64,000 bases of DNA from contig NC_019693.1 in NCBI RefSeq assembly GCF_000317105.1, forward strand, positions 4,093,227 through 4,157,226. The letters run 5' to 3'. The DNA comes from Oscillatoria acuminata PCC 6304. GTDB lineage: Bacteria > Cyanobacteriota > Cyanobacteriia > Cyanobacteriales > Laspinemataceae. Within the stretch, counting starts at the first letter, position 1. Each line of letters begins with the position of its first letter. Under the pieces are notes generated by a model. That model did no database searches. It was given only the letters and a program-made list of their open reading frames with translations, and was not told where the DNA came from. Positions 50,082-59,747 of the stretch are shown piece by piece. The position numbers were made by a program, and so were the translations under genes.

Positions 50082-51905
50082 TCACGCAGGAACTTCGATT
50101 TTTTGAGTTCCGGCCAGATTGAAAATGGCGTGAATCACTTGCAAGGCTTTGACCCCAGACTCGCGATCGACGACGCAACTGACCTTAATTTCAGAGGTAG
50201 CAATCATTTGGATATTGATGCGTTCCCTTGCCAAGGCATTAAACATCTCAGCAGCAATACCGGGGTGATTCACCATAGCGGAACCGACAATGCTAACCTT
50301 GGCAATTTCTTCATCTACAATAATTTCCCCACATCCCAATTCTGCGGCTAAGGGAACTAAGACTCGACGGGCATCTTTCGCATCATTCCGGGCCACGGTA
50401 AAGGCAATATCTCGGGTGGGAACACTGTTAATAATATGGCAGCGTTGGGATTGGATAATCGTATCTACGCTAATATTTTCCTGGGCGAGGACACCGAAGA
50501 ATTTTGCCGCCATGCCGGGGCGATCGGGGATATGGCGAATGGCCACCCTTGCTTGATTCAAATCCAGGGCGACTCCACGGACTGGGGGAGTATTGGGGTC
50601 GATCGCCTTCCCGGGATTAGAACTACCGGATTGCAGGGGAGAGGAACTGACTTCAAATGCTTGGCAAAGGGCATCGATCGCCCGATCGCATTGGTCCGCA
50701 TCCACTACGCAACTCACTTTCACTTCTGAGGTGGAAATCATCTGCATATTCACCCCAGCATCAGCAAGGGTGGCAAACATTTTCGCCGCTACACCGGGAC
50801 GTCCAATCATTCCAGCGCCCGAAATACTCACCTTGGCAATCTGGCGATCGACCATGACTTCTGCCTCTTCTGGGGCTGAATCCAGGCGGTTTCGCAGGGT
50901 TGGGGCGATCGCCGCTGCCACTGCCTCTGCCTGATTCACCGATTCCTGACTCACGGTAAAGGCAATATCATTGGTATTCAATTCGTGAATGGACTGGATA
51001 ATCAAATCCACATCCACTTGTTGCCGTCCGATTTCTCCGAACAACTGCGCCGCCACACCGGGGCGATCGGGCACTCGCAACAGGGCAACTTTCGCCTGAT
51101 TGGAATCGAATTCTACCCCATCCACGGGACGCACCAATTCCAATCCTTCTAGGGGTCGGGCGATCGGTGTCGGCGAACTCACCAGAGTCCCGGGATCATC
51201 GGTCCAACTGGACAGAACCACCAACGGAACGCCATAGTTGCGGGCAATTTCCACCGCCCGAGGATGCAAGACTTTCGCCCCCAAACTGGCTAATTCCAGC
51301 ATTTCATCGCAGGTAATTTCCGTCATCAGTTGGGCATCGGGAACTAACCGGGGGTCAGCGGTTAAAATGCCCGGGACATCGGTATAGATTTCGCAGCGAT
51401 CGGCCCGCAATGCCGCAGCGAGGGCCACTGCGGAAGTGTCCGAACCCCCCCGTCCCAGGGTGGTAATTTCCAAATCTTTCGTACTCGTGATGCCTTGGAA
51501 TCCGGCAACCACAACCACTTTCCCTTCTGTGATCTGTTGTTCAATCCGTTGCGTCTCAATTCGCAAAATCCGGGCGCGGGTATGCGCCGCTTCCGTGACA
51601 ATGCCCACCTGTGCACCCGTCAGGGAAATCGCCGGTTGCCCTAATTCTTGCAACGCCATACTCAACAAGGCGATGGAAATTTGCTCTCCTGTCGAAAGCA
51701 ACATATCCATTTCCCGGCGAGAGGGATTCGATGAGATTTCATTGGCTAATTTTACCAGTCCGTCAGTGGTTTTTCCCATTGCCGAAACGACCACCACCAC
51801 GGAATTGCCGCCCTGCACGGTTTTGATCACCCGTTCGGCGACAGCGTTAATGCGTTCAACGGACCCTACGGAGGACCCCCCGTATTTTTGGACTATCAGC
51901 GCCAT
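50082..51905 (-). CDS. lysC: Aspartate kinase with four ACT domains
   Basis: A 607-residue enzyme that phosphorylates L-aspartate, the first step to lysine, threonine and methionine. The catalytic domain opens with the KYGGSSVG signature and contains [18 protein letters not shown]. Two tandem pairs of ACT domains follow (about 265-420 and 440-600), with repeated RIPDRPG/RVPDRPG and KVS(I/V)SGAGM/VGSAM motifs. The doubled regulatory region is usual for cyanobacteria and supports feedback control by amino acids. Its promoter side carries a 13-bp inverted repeat. Confidence 0.95.
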   Translation of the reverse strand: MALIVQKYGGSSVGSVERINAVAERVIKTVQGGNSVVVVVSAMGKTTDGLVKLANEISSNPSRREMDMLLSTGEQISIALLSMALQELGQPAISLTGAQVGIVTEAAHTRARILRIETQRIEQQITEGKVVVVAGFQGITSTKDLEITTLGRGGSDTSAVALAAALRADRCEIYTDVPGILTADPRLVPDAQLMTEITCDEMLELASLGAKVLHPRAVEIARNYGVPLVVLSSWTDDPGTLVSSPTPIARPLEGLELVRPVDGVEFDSNQAKVALLRVPDRPGVAAQLFGEIGRQQVDVDLIIQSIHELNTNDIAFTVSQESVNQAEAVAAAIAPTLRNRLDSAPEEAEVMVDRQIAKVSISGAGMIGRPGVAAKMFATLADAGVNMQMISTSEVKVSCVVDADQCDRAIDALCQAFEVSSSPLQSGSSNPGKAIDPNTPPVRGVALDLNQARVAIRHIPDRPGMAAKFFGVLAQENISVDTIIQSQRCHIINSVPTRDIAFTVARNDAKDARRVLVPLAAELGCGEIIVDEEIAKVSIVGSAMVNHPGIAAEMFNALARERINIQMIATSEIKVSCVVDRESGVKALQVIHAIFNLAGTQKIEVPA

Positions 51906-52530
51906 AATTCTTACCCACTTTTACCTTAAACTCGCCCCGAATCCCAGGGTTGCGCTGCAACTGACATTCAGGTGCGCGTGCGGCCTATAACAATAACTTA
52001 ATCAAGGTAACAGACTGCTGTTTCCGAAAACCGCTTAATTTGCGAATTACTTCACCCTGGGGTCCCTATTCCCCTTGGGTTCCAGCCCGGGCTAACCGCA
52101 ACCCCGCCCCCTAACACCCGAGTTTGGGCCGTAAGTTTACTTAACTTAATCTATTTTTAAGTAAATGCTTACTTTGATGTAAACCTTTCTTGCATTTGCT
52201 TGCATCTCCGTCAAAACCCGCTAAAGTAGTAATTGAAGCGGAAAACGCTTCCCTGGCAGATTCAAACAGCCAAGTCCACATTCACACCTAAAGAGGTTAA
52301 AGCTGTTACATTTCACATCTGTCTCGTACCACAACAAACCGAAGAACATCACCCAATCCCCGGGCTGATATTTCCTCCACTGATGCAGTAGGGAGCAATG
52401 TCATTGAAACTAAGGTTTCACTACACCTCCAAAGAAGCTCAAAGGAACAGAGGAAGTCACTAAGCTAGGACCGATTGGGTGTTGTTTTTTGCAAGCAATT
52501 TTTAACAGCAACAACCGTGGTGGGATTAGC
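51906..52530. other. Leader region of lysC, no gene seen
   Basis: About 625 bp between divergent features. Apart from the inverted repeat at 52131-52172 I see no open frame or structured element that I can support. Confidence 0.5.
52131..52172. promoter_or_regulatory. Inverted repeat upstream of lysC
   Basis: GTAAGTTTACTTA at 52131-52143 pairs with TAAGTAAATGCTTAC at 52158-52172 with a two-base bulge. It lies about 225 bp upstream of the lysC start. It may be a regulator site or a small hairpin. Confidence 0.4.
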
Positions 52531-52773
52531 AACAACCGGCGGGGGATAAATCCCCCGCCTAATAGCTAAAGTCGTCTAAAGACGACTGAAAGCAACACCA
52601 GCAGCGGATAAAAAATCCTCTGAAGTCGTTACTACACTACGAACACCGGAAAACGACTGAAGTCGTTACTACGAACTAAGATAAACCGATTTAAAGCACC
52701 ACCGCATCAGACTTTCAGTCGGTTTCAACCGACTTTAGCTATTAGGCGGGGGATTTATCCCCCGCCAGTTGTT
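52531..52773. repeat. MITE-like element with long terminal inverted repeats, copy A
   Basis: AACAACCGGCGGGGGATAAA begins the element. Its end is the inverse: CTTTAGCTATTAGGCGGGGG, then TTTATCCCCCGCC and AGTTGTT. Each arm contains its own hairpin (GGCGGGGG/CCCCCGCC) and an AAAGTCG block. The centre holds two GAAGTCGTTACTAC units related to the array at 54027-54150. A related element lies at 62161-62347. Confidence 0.8.
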
Positions 52774-52778
52774 GCTGT

Positions 52779-53423
52779 TTAATGGGACATTGCCAACGAT
52801 CGCATTTCGATTTGTTGGACAAAGTTCGCTAACATTTGCAACCCGGCAGTGGAAGATTTCTCCGGGTGAAATTGGACGGCAACAAGATTATCTCGGGCGA
52901 TCGCAGCGGTGACGGTTTGACTGCCATGAGTTACCGTAGCGGCAGTCACCGTAGAATCGATGGGGTCAACATAATAAGAATGGACAAAATACAACCAAGG
53001 TTGATGCTGCAAATGCTGCCACAAGGGAACATCCGGTTGCGTCAATTCCAGACGATTCCACCCGATATGGGGAATGGTTAAACCGGGTTCGGATTTAAAG
53101 CGACGAACCACCCCGGGAATAATGCCTAAACCGGGTTCTTTTCCTTCCTCGCTGCTATCAAACAGGATTTGCAATCCGAGACAAACCCCTAAAAACGGTT
53201 TCCCCGAGGCGATCGCATCCTGAACCGGGGAAACTAAATCCCGCGATCGCAAATGTTGGATTGCCGGATCAAAGGACCCGACTCCGGGTAGCAAAACTGC
53301 ATCTGCCTGTTCAATTTCCCCAGGCACATCGGTGATTTTGGCTGTGGCCCCTGCATTCTCCAATCCCTTACAGACCGAGTGCAGATTGCCCATATCATAG
53401 TCGATGACGGCGATTACCGGCAT
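52779..53423 (-). CDS. hisH: Imidazole glycerol phosphate synthase, glutaminase subunit
   Basis: A 214-residue class I glutamine amidotransferase that supplies ammonia to HisF in histidine synthesis. The N-terminal IAVIDYDMGNLHSV is typical of HisH. The oxyanion and nucleophile segment is GVCLGLQ with Cys81, and the His-Glu pair is in VQFHPEKS near residue 192. The conserved PHIGWN and YFVHSYYV motifs are present. HisF is not adjacent. Confidence 0.95.
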   Translation of the reverse strand: MPVIAVIDYDMGNLHSVCKGLENAGATAKITDVPGEIEQADAVLLPGVGSFDPAIQHLRSRDLVSPVQDAIASGKPFLGVCLGLQILFDSSEEGKEPGLGIIPGVVRRFKSEPGLTIPHIGWNRLELTQPDVPLWQHLQHQPWLYFVHSYYVDPIDSTVTAATVTHGSQTVTAAIARDNLVAVQFHPEKSSTAGLQMLANFVQQIEMRSLAMSH

Positions 53424-53488
53424 TGCCTTGTTCCTTAAAATACTTGACTGAGGCTCTTTTGATTATAAAGGGTAACGGACCCACTGCC

Positions 53489-54010
53489 ATGACTCAAACC
53501 ATCCTCCTCACCTCCTTTGATATTTGGATGTCCCATCACCAAACCAACTCCTCCGATGAGTTATTGGAGAAAGTCTCCCAGGTGTGTGGGATTCCCCATG
53601 ATCTGCACTTCCTGCGGAAATTACCCGTAGATTTTGAAGAGGCCCCCAAACAGGCGATCGCCAAAATCAACGAACTGCAACCGGATCTCGTCATCTGTTG
53701 CGGCATGGCAGAATGTCGGCAAAAACTGACGGTAGAAAAACAGGCGAGATGTGGCAAAGAGGCGATCGACACCGGATTAAATCTTCCTCTCATCATTCAA
53801 GATTTAAAACTGACTGAAATCAGCGAAGATGCCGGACAATTTGTCTGCGAAGCGCTTTATTATGCCGTCCTAAAACATCTATATCCTCACCGCAAAAAAA
53901 TGGGTACCCTCTTCGTCCATGTCCCCATCCTCACCCCCACCAATTCCCAACCCATTCTCGACGATTTTCTCTGCCTCCTCCATCGCCTAACCCAGTCCAA
54001 TCCCCATTAA
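53489..54010 (+). CDS. Pyroglutamyl-peptidase I-like peptidase (family C15)
   Basis: A 173-residue protein of the pyrrolidone-carboxylate peptidase fold. TILLTSFDIW matches the N-terminal strand, LVICCGMAE the conserved turn, VEKQA a position for the catalytic Glu, DAGQFVCE the nucleophile Cys, and LFVHVPI the catalytic His. FDIW replaces the usual FEPF, so substrate preference may differ. The ATG at 53489 is preferred; an upstream TTG would overlap the hisH start region. It is divergent from hisH. Confidence 0.8.
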   Translation: MTQTILLTSFDIWMSHHQTNSSDELLEKVSQVCGIPHDLHFLRKLPVDFEEAPKQAIAKINELQPDLVICCGMAECRQKLTVEKQARCGKEAIDTGLNLPLIIQDLKLTEISEDAGQFVCEALYYAVLKHLYPHRKKMGTLFVHVPILTPTNSQPILDDFLCLLHRLTQSNPH

Positions 54011-54026
54011 GTGTCATTCTTCCCCC

Positions 54027-54150
54027 GTTCGTAGTAACGACTTCAGTCGTTCTCTTGTGTTCGTAGTAACGACTTCAGTCGTTCTCTTGATGTTCGTAGT
54101 AACGACTTCAGTCGTTCTCTTGATGTTCGTAGTAACGACTTCAGTCGTTA
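54027..54150 (+). repeat. Tandem array of a 33-bp unit
   Basis: Four copies of GTTCGTAGTAACGACTTCAG plus TCGTTCTCTTGAT, starting near 54027, 54059, 54092 and 54125, with a period of 32-33 bp. Each unit holds the small palindrome ACGACTTCAGTCGT. The same core occurs inverted inside the element at 52531-52773. Confidence 0.88.
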
Positions 54151-54349
54151 TGGTATTGGGTTAAACCCCCAAAACAGAGAAATGTCTGGGTTTGTTGAAA
54201 AACCAAAAGCCCGTTTTAAAATCCCTTAACCCTATATACCCCTAGTCTTGTAGTAGTTTCGAGAACGGATATCCTCGAATCTAAACCGGGCAGGTTCATA
54301 AAAATTAATAGTCTGCGGGTATTCTATCCCCTCCATTTATCCTAAAGTA
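54151..54349. other. Upstream region of the ATP-grasp gene
   Basis: About 200 bp after the tandem array. It presumably holds the promoter of the ATP-grasp gene; no operator is recognisable. Confidence 0.4.
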
Positions 54350-55807
54350 GTGGACAGCGTTAGAGAGCAGACTGTGCGATTTGACACATACGATCCAGGT
54401 GACTTTTACGATGAACTGTTTATTGAAAAGGGAAAACCTCGCCCCCAGGCGAATCCCTTGATAGACAGAATCAATTCCCTATCAGACGGAGAACTTCTCC
54501 AGCGACAACAGGCGGCACAAAGCGCCATGTTTAAGCTAGGGATTACCTTCACCGTTTATGGGGATAGCGAAGGCAATGAGCGAATTTTTCCATTTGACAT
54601 TATCCCCCGCATTGTGGCAGCGAACGAATGGGCCACTCTCAATCGTGGACTGAAACAGCGAATTGAGGCATTAAATCTGTTTATTGCTGATATTTATGGG
54701 GACCAGAAAATCATCAAAGATGGGATAATTCCCATCGAATTGGTTCACTCGGCGAAAGGATTTCTCAAACCTTGCATTGGGTTAAAACCTCCCAAGGGAA
54801 TTTGGTGTCATATCACCGGAACCGATTTAGTCCGAGAAAAAGATGGGCAGTGGTATGTTTTAGAAGATAATTTGCGCTGTCCTTCTGGGGTGTCCTACGT
54901 CCTAGAAAACCGCCGGGTGATGAAAAGTACATTCCCCCAAGTTTTTAGAACGATGGATATTCAACCCGTTGATGAATATCCTAGTCATCTTTTAGAGACG
55001 TTACTCAATCTCGCCCCGGATAATTTGCCGAATCCCAATGTGGTAGTCATTACCCCAGGGATTTACAATTCGGCTTATTTTGAACATTCGTTTCTCGCCC
55101 AGCAAATGGGGGTGGAACTGGTGGAAGGGAAGGATTTAGTCGTCGCTGATGGTTACTTGCAAATGCGGACGACGAAGGGTCTAAAGCGCGTTGATGTGGT
55201 CTATCGTCGCATTGATGATGATTTTATCGACCCGCTGACATTTCGTTCCGATTCTTTGTTAGGTGTACCCGGTTTGATGGATGTTTATCGATCGGGTCGA
55301 TTGGGGATTGCCAATGCTTTGGGAACGGGTGTTGCTGATGATAAGGCAATTTATGCCTATGTTCCTGAGATGATTCGGTATTATCTGGGAGAAGACCAAA
55401 TTATTCCCAATGTCCCGACTTATTTATGCGGGAATCCCAAACATTTAGATCATACCTTGGCTAATTTAGATAAATTGGTGGTCAAGGCAGCGAATGAATC
55501 GGGCGGGTATGGGATGTTAATTGGCACTCAGGCGACAACAGAACAACGAGAGGACTTTGCCGATCGCATTCGGACCAATCCCCGCAATTATATCGCCCAA
55601 CCCACCCTCTGTCTGTCTCGGGTTCCCACGTTAATTGATAGTCATATTGAAGGCTGTCACGTCGATTTGAGACCCTATATCCTCTATGGAAAAGAGATCT
55701 ATGTTAATCCCGGGGGATTAACTCGGGTGGCCTTAAAACGAGGGTCTTTAGTGGTCAACTCTTCCCAAGGTGGGGGGAGTAAAGATACTTGGGTCGTGAC
55801 GGAATAA
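54350..55807 (+). CDS. Circularly permuted ATP-grasp type 2 protein
   Basis: A 485-residue member of the circularly permuted ATP-grasp family (DUF404/DUF407). [12 protein letters not shown] at the start, GITFTVYGD, the [16 protein letters not shown] segment, [13 protein letters not shown], and [14 protein letters not shown] are family signatures. Such enzymes probably form amide or peptide bonds with ATP. They occur in operons with alpha-E proteins, transglutaminases and the Anbu protease, as seen here. The start is GTG at 54350; a GTG at 54374 just before the conserved RFDTYDPG is an alternative. Confidence 0.92.
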   Translation: MDSVREQTVRFDTYDPGDFYDELFIEKGKPRPQANPLIDRINSLSDGELLQRQQAAQSAMFKLGITFTVYGDSEGNERIFPFDIIPRIVAANEWATLNRGLKQRIEALNLFIADIYGDQKIIKDGIIPIELVHSAKGFLKPCIGLKPPKGIWCHITGTDLVREKDGQWYVLEDNLRCPSGVSYVLENRRVMKSTFPQVFRTMDIQPVDEYPSHLLETLLNLAPDNLPNPNVVVITPGIYNSAYFEHSFLAQQMGVELVEGKDLVVADGYLQMRTTKGLKRVDVVYRRIDDDFIDPLTFRSDSLLGVPGLMDVYRSGRLGIANALGTGVADDKAIYAYVPEMIRYYLGEDQIIPNVPTYLCGNPKHLDHTLANLDKLVVKAANESGGYGMLIGTQATTEQREDFADRIRTNPRNYIAQPTLCLSRVPTLIDSHIEGCHVDLRPYILYGKEIYVNPGGLTRVALKRGSLVVNSSQGGGSKDTWVVTE

Positions 55808-55960
55808 ACGACGAGGTTAAGCGTCAGGATTGAGGGGTGAGAGGGAGGGACATTCCTGACAGCAAACCGCTGAATAATCGGAATTTGGCCCGAGTCTTCA
55901 ATCAGGACTCTCTGAGGTTCAGATACTCTCAATTCTCAATTCTAAACTCTAAAAATTCTC

Positions 55961-56983
55961 ATGCTGAGTCGCGTTGCAAATTCAATTTACTGGCTGAATC
56001 GTTATGTAGAACGGGCGGAAAATATTGCCCGTTTTATTGATGTCAATCTCAATTTAATTCTGGATTCTCCCACGGGGATGACCCAACAATGGGAACCCTT
56101 GGTGAAAATCACCGGGGATGCACCTCTGTTTCAGGAACGATATGGGGAAGTGCTGCCGGAAAATGTGATTCAATTTCTCGCCTTCGATCGCCACTATCCC
56201 AATTCGATTCTCTCCTGTTTGCAGGCAGCGCGGGAGAATGCGCGATCGGTCCGAGAAGTAATTTCTTCGGAAATGTGGGAACAGGTGAATGCCTTTTATA
56301 TGATGGTAACGGAGGCCGCACCTAAACAAAATTTAGCCTCTCTCCATGATTTTTTTACCCAGGTTAAGTTGGCAAGTCACTTGTTTGCAGGAATCATGGA
56401 TGCGACAATGACCCACAATGAAGGGTGGCATTTCGGACAAATTGGCCGACTGTTGGAACGTGCGGATAAAACGTCTCGCATTTTGGATGTGAAGTATTAT
56501 ATCTTGCTGCCGTCGGTGCATGATGTGGGAACAACTCTGGATGAGATTCAATGGATGTCGTTATTGCGATCGGCGAGTGCTTATGAGATGTATCGCAAAC
56601 GTCAGCATCGGATTAGTCCGACGGTGGTGGCGGAATTTTTGATTTTAGACCGAGATTTTCCGCGCTCAATCCGGTTTTGCTTTTTGAATGCCGAGCGATC
56701 GCTTCATGAAATTACCGGCACTCCCGTGGGAACTTGGAGAGACCCCGCAGAACGCGCTTTAGGTCGATTGCGATCGCAGTTAGAATATATGACCATTGCC
56801 GACATTTTTGAAACGGGTTTGCATGAGTTTATCAATACTCTGCAAGAGCAACTCAATGGCGTGGGTCAGAGTATTTTTAATGCTTATTTTGCTCTCGAAC
56901 CGATGGTAGAGGCAGTGGAGGAAATTAAACCGATTTCTTCCATTCAGACTCAGACTCAAACTCAGACGGCGATCGGGTCTTGA
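55961..56983 (+). CDS. Alpha-E domain protein (DUF403)
   Basis: A 340-residue all-helical protein. MLSRVANSIYWLNRYVERAEN is the standard N-terminus of the alpha-E/DUF403 family, and HFGQIGRLLERADKTSRILD and FLILDRDFPRSIRFC are further conserved segments. It follows the ATP-grasp gene by 153 bp on the same strand, the usual pairing, and is thought to work with it in a peptide-modifying pathway. The biochemical role is not established. The Gln/Thr-rich tail (QTQTQTQT) is species-specific. Confidence 0.92.
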   Translation: MLSRVANSIYWLNRYVERAENIARFIDVNLNLILDSPTGMTQQWEPLVKITGDAPLFQERYGEVLPENVIQFLAFDRHYPNSILSCLQAARENARSVREVISSEMWEQVNAFYMMVTEAAPKQNLASLHDFFTQVKLASHLFAGIMDATMTHNEGWHFGQIGRLLERADKTSRILDVKYYILLPSVHDVGTTLDEIQWMSLLRSASAYEMYRKRQHRISPTVVAEFLILDRDFPRSIRFCFLNAERSLHEITGTPVGTWRDPAERALGRLRSQLEYMTIADIFETGLHEFINTLQEQLNGVGQSIFNAYFALEPMVEAVEEIKPISSIQTQTQTQTAIGS

Positions 56984-57021
56984 TTGGCTAGAGATGGGGG
57001 AGAGGGGGGAAGATTACTCTC

Positions 57022-57127
57022 GTGTCATGGCTCTGCCGTGACACTCACATCTTGCGGCTCTGCCGCCTGATCCGGGACTGGAGGCAGAGCCTCCAATTAT
57101 GCGTGACTCGGCTGAAGCCCAGTCACG
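57022..57127. repeat. Cluster of four short hairpins
   Basis: In order: GTGTCA/TGACAC (57022-57044), GCGGC/GCCGC (57054-57066), GGAGGC/GCCTCC (57080-57094), CGTGACT/AGTCACG (57102-57127). Each loop or linker carries CTCTGCCG or GGCAGAG motifs. It lies between convergent genes and may act as a terminator region or be a dispersed repeat. Confidence 0.6.
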
Positions 57128-57196
57128 AGGATCCAATCCAATCCATCCTCCCTATCTCCCCCATCTTCCCCATCTTTCCCTCTGCTCTAATTACCT

Positions 57197-57964
57197 TTAA
57201 TCAATTAGAATGTCTTCTTTTACATCATCTTCATAATATTCCCATTCCACATCGGGCATATCATCGAAGGCTTGCTTGACGTAGCTTTCCCATAATTTTC
57301 TAATTTTAGCCAAATAAGGGTCGCCGAGTCTCAATCTCAAGCGATTGCGGATGGTGAATGAATCCGTATGATACATGACAATATCAATGGGCGGTCCTAC
57401 AGAAATATTAGATTTCATGGTAGAATCGATGGAGAGTAAGGCACATTTGGCGGCAGCTTCTAAGGGGGTATTTGCTGTTAGAGTTCGGTCTAGTAGAGGT
57501 TTGCCATATTTGGTTTCTCCAATTTGGAGAAAGGGCGTTTCTTTGGTGGCGTGAATGAAATTTCCCTGACTATAAATTAAATAGAGATTGGGTTCTTCTC
57601 CAGGAATTTGGCCGCCTAGTAATATACTGCATTTAAAGTCAATGCGATCGCGTTCTAGGAAAGGTCGGTCCTGTTCTTGAATCGCTCGGATTTTATTGCC
57701 GATATAACGCGCCACTTCTGCCAAACTGGGAAGGGTATGAAGATTGATTTCTTCTTGATGTTTAATGTCTTTCTCTAGGGCGGCGATCGCCCCTTGGGTG
57801 ATGGATAGATTCCCCGAGGTACATAACAAAATAGTTCGCTCTCCCGGTACGGAAAAATCAAACAATTTTTGGTAGGTTGAAATATGATCAACTCCGGCAT
57901 TGGTGCGCGAGTCAGCGGCGATCACTAAACCAAAACGAGTGAGGATACCCAGGCAATATGTCAT
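57197..57964 (-). CDS. Anbu proteasome-like peptidase
   Basis: A 255-residue Ntn-hydrolase of the Anbu (ancestral beta subunit) family. The ATG at 57964 gives MTYCLGILTRFGLVIAADSR; removal of Met exposes Thr1, the expected nucleophile, with the proteasome-like AADSRTNAG segment and a Lys (YQKLF) near position 33. GGQIPGEEPNLYLIY and SKYGKP-like (TKYGKPLLDR) segments fit Anbu. It converges on the ATP-grasp/alpha-E pair, its common partners; the usual transglutaminase gene is not in the window. The longer upstream frame is not needed. Confidence 0.92.
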   Translation of the reverse strand: MTYCLGILTRFGLVIAADSRTNAGVDHISTYQKLFDFSVPGERTILLCTSGNLSITQGAIAALEKDIKHQEEINLHTLPSLAEVARYIGNKIRAIQEQDRPFLERDRIDFKCSILLGGQIPGEEPNLYLIYSQGNFIHATKETPFLQIGETKYGKPLLDRTLTANTPLEAAAKCALLSIDSTMKSNISVGPPIDIVMYHTDSFTIRNRLRLRLGDPYLAKIRKLWESYVKQAFDDMPDVEWEYYEDDVKEDILID

Positions 57965-58227
57965 AAGTGGGTGCTGTTGATGGGTTCTATGGACTTCTTT
58001 AGATCTTATCTCCGTACTTGCCGCTCTTAGCATTAAATTTTAGAGCTTACAGGGGTCGGTTGAAGCGGGTTATAGTCCTAATGCACTAGGGGGTTAAGCC
58101 TCTTGGGGGGGATAGCCCCCTGGTGGAAAAGTTATAAATCGATAAGAATATATTTCAGACTGAAAGTGTTTGACATCTTTAGAGTAAATCCCTCCAAGCA
58201 TCCCCCGGAGGGATTTTATTTTTCAAC
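57965..58227. other. Intergenic region, no gene seen
   Basis: About 260 bp. It includes a GGGGGTTAAGCC and GGGGGGATAGCCCCC palindrome-like stretch near 58090-58120 and a CCCTCCAAG...GGAGGGATTTT hairpin near 58190-58220, which could terminate a plus-strand transcript. Confidence 0.4.
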
Positions 58228-59643
58228 CTACTCATAAATACTGCCATCAGGAAGGATTGCGCCATCGAGTTGAGCTTGCGTTTCCCCTTCGCCAAAATTA
58301 GCGCCGATGAGGTTGGCGTTGGTGAGGTTGGCATGGGTGAGGTTAGCACGTTCTAGGTTGGCACCGGCGAGATTGGCACCGGCGAGGTTGGCTCCCATTA
58401 ATTGGGTTTGCTGTAAGTTTGCCTCGGATAGGTTGGTTTCGATTAAGGTGGCGCTGTTGAGATTGAGTGCACTGAAATCAAATCCACTCAAGTCTGATCC
58501 GCTGAGGTTTGCGCCACTGAGATAGACATTTCTAAACAGGGTATTGCGGAGGTTGATGCCGCGCAAGTCGGCACCGGCAAGATTGGCACCGTCTAAGTCG
58601 GCTTCATTCAGGTTGGCACCGCTGAGGTTGGCACCGGCGAGGTTGGCTTCCCGTAAGTCGGCACCGCGTAAGTCGGCTTGACTGAGGTTGGCTTCTTGGA
58701 GGTCCCCTCCGGCAAAGTTGGCTTGGGTGAGGCTACAGCCGATGAGAATGGCACCTCGTAAGTCGATGTTGGCGGCGGGTTCACTACCGATCGCCGGGTT
58801 GGGATAGCCGGAATAGGCGATCGCTGTCTCTCCCCGGAGGGTCAGCGCTTGATTCGCTGGAAATGCCAGGGGTGAACCCGTTTCGGGGTCTATTTTCTGA
58901 TAGGGATTTCCCCAGGTGGGTAAAGCGCTGGGTGAGGCGGCGCTGGTATGGGAACCCGGCGATGCTTCAATGACTGGCAGGTTGGGATTGGGTTCGCTTA
59001 CTGTTGCGGGGACACCCCAGACATTCGGCACCATCGGCATTTGAGGAGGGACGGGGACGATTTCGCTGCCTTCTCGTCGGGGTTCGAGTTTCTCGATCGC
59101 CTCGCCGAGATGGGAAATCTGTTCCGAGAGTTGAGCAATCTCCTCGGGGAGGCGACTGCTGCCTGTGGTTGTGGCTTTTTCTGGTAAGTCCCCTTCGGTG
59201 GCGGCGAGGGTCTCCCGCAATTCCTCGATGGGAGGTTCCAGATGCTTGCCAATCCGCGATAACGCCGCATCTAATACCATTAACTGTTGCTCTAGGTTGA
59301 GGATGGGTGAGATTAATCGCTCGATCTGCTCCTTTTCAGGTTTTTCTAGGAGGTTCTCATTCAGGTGGGAGATTTCTTCGCTGAGTTCCCCAACTCGATT
59401 GGCGATCGCCACCTGAAACTCATCTATACTCTGATCCACTTCTGTAATGGCATTGCTGAGTCGTTGCTGAGTGATCAAGTGCAATCGGTGGCGATAGACC
59501 AAATTTAACCAGGCTGAGAGAAATAAAACCACTGCTGCATAACTGAGTCTTCCCAAAACCAATGCAGCAACCAAACCCGCAACTGATCCAGCCAGGGAAA
59601 TATATTCAGCAATTTTAATCCAACCCTCGTTGTTTGGTTGCAT
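58228..59643 (-). CDS. Membrane-anchored pentapeptide-repeat protein
   Basis: A 471-residue protein in three parts. Residues about 15-47 form two close membrane spans (SLAGSVAGLVAALVLG, YAAVVLFLSAWLNLVY). Residues about 55-200 are a coiled coil rich in Glu and Leu, followed by a Pro-rich linker. From about 288 on there are some 30 pentapeptide repeats of the A(N/D)Lxx type (ANLSGANL, ADLRGADL), forming a right-handed quadrilateral helix. The function of such cyanobacterial proteins is mostly unknown. It is the most downstream gene of a minus-strand series that includes two coiled-coil proteins. Confidence 0.88.
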   Translation of the reverse strand: MQPNNEGWIKIAEYISLAGSVAGLVAALVLGRLSYAAVVLFLSAWLNLVYRHRLHLITQQRLSNAITEVDQSIDEFQVAIANRVGELSEEISHLNENLLEKPEKEQIERLISPILNLEQQLMVLDAALSRIGKHLEPPIEELRETLAATEGDLPEKATTTGSSRLPEEIAQLSEQISHLGEAIEKLEPRREGSEIVPVPPQMPMVPNVWGVPATVSEPNPNLPVIEASPGSHTSAASPSALPTWGNPYQKIDPETGSPLAFPANQALTLRGETAIAYSGYPNPAIGSEPAANIDLRGAILIGCSLTQANFAGGDLQEANLSQADLRGADLREANLAGANLSGANLNEADLDGANLAGADLRGINLRNTLFRNVYLSGANLSGSDLSGFDFSALNLNSATLIETNLSEANLQQTQLMGANLAGANLAGANLERANLTHANLTNANLIGANFGEGETQAQLDGAILPDGSIYE

Positions 59644-59747
59644 GGAGCCTCGGTTCTCAACTGTTGATGAGGATTTACCCGTCTTAAATACAGAAAACTA
59701 GGGACAATTAATCAATTGCCCCTAGTTAAAATAACACTAAAATTCAA

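Noticed and set aside
54027-54150. Possible CRISPR array
   Set aside because: The units are contiguous 33-bp tandem repeats with no unique spacers, and no cas gene is nearby.
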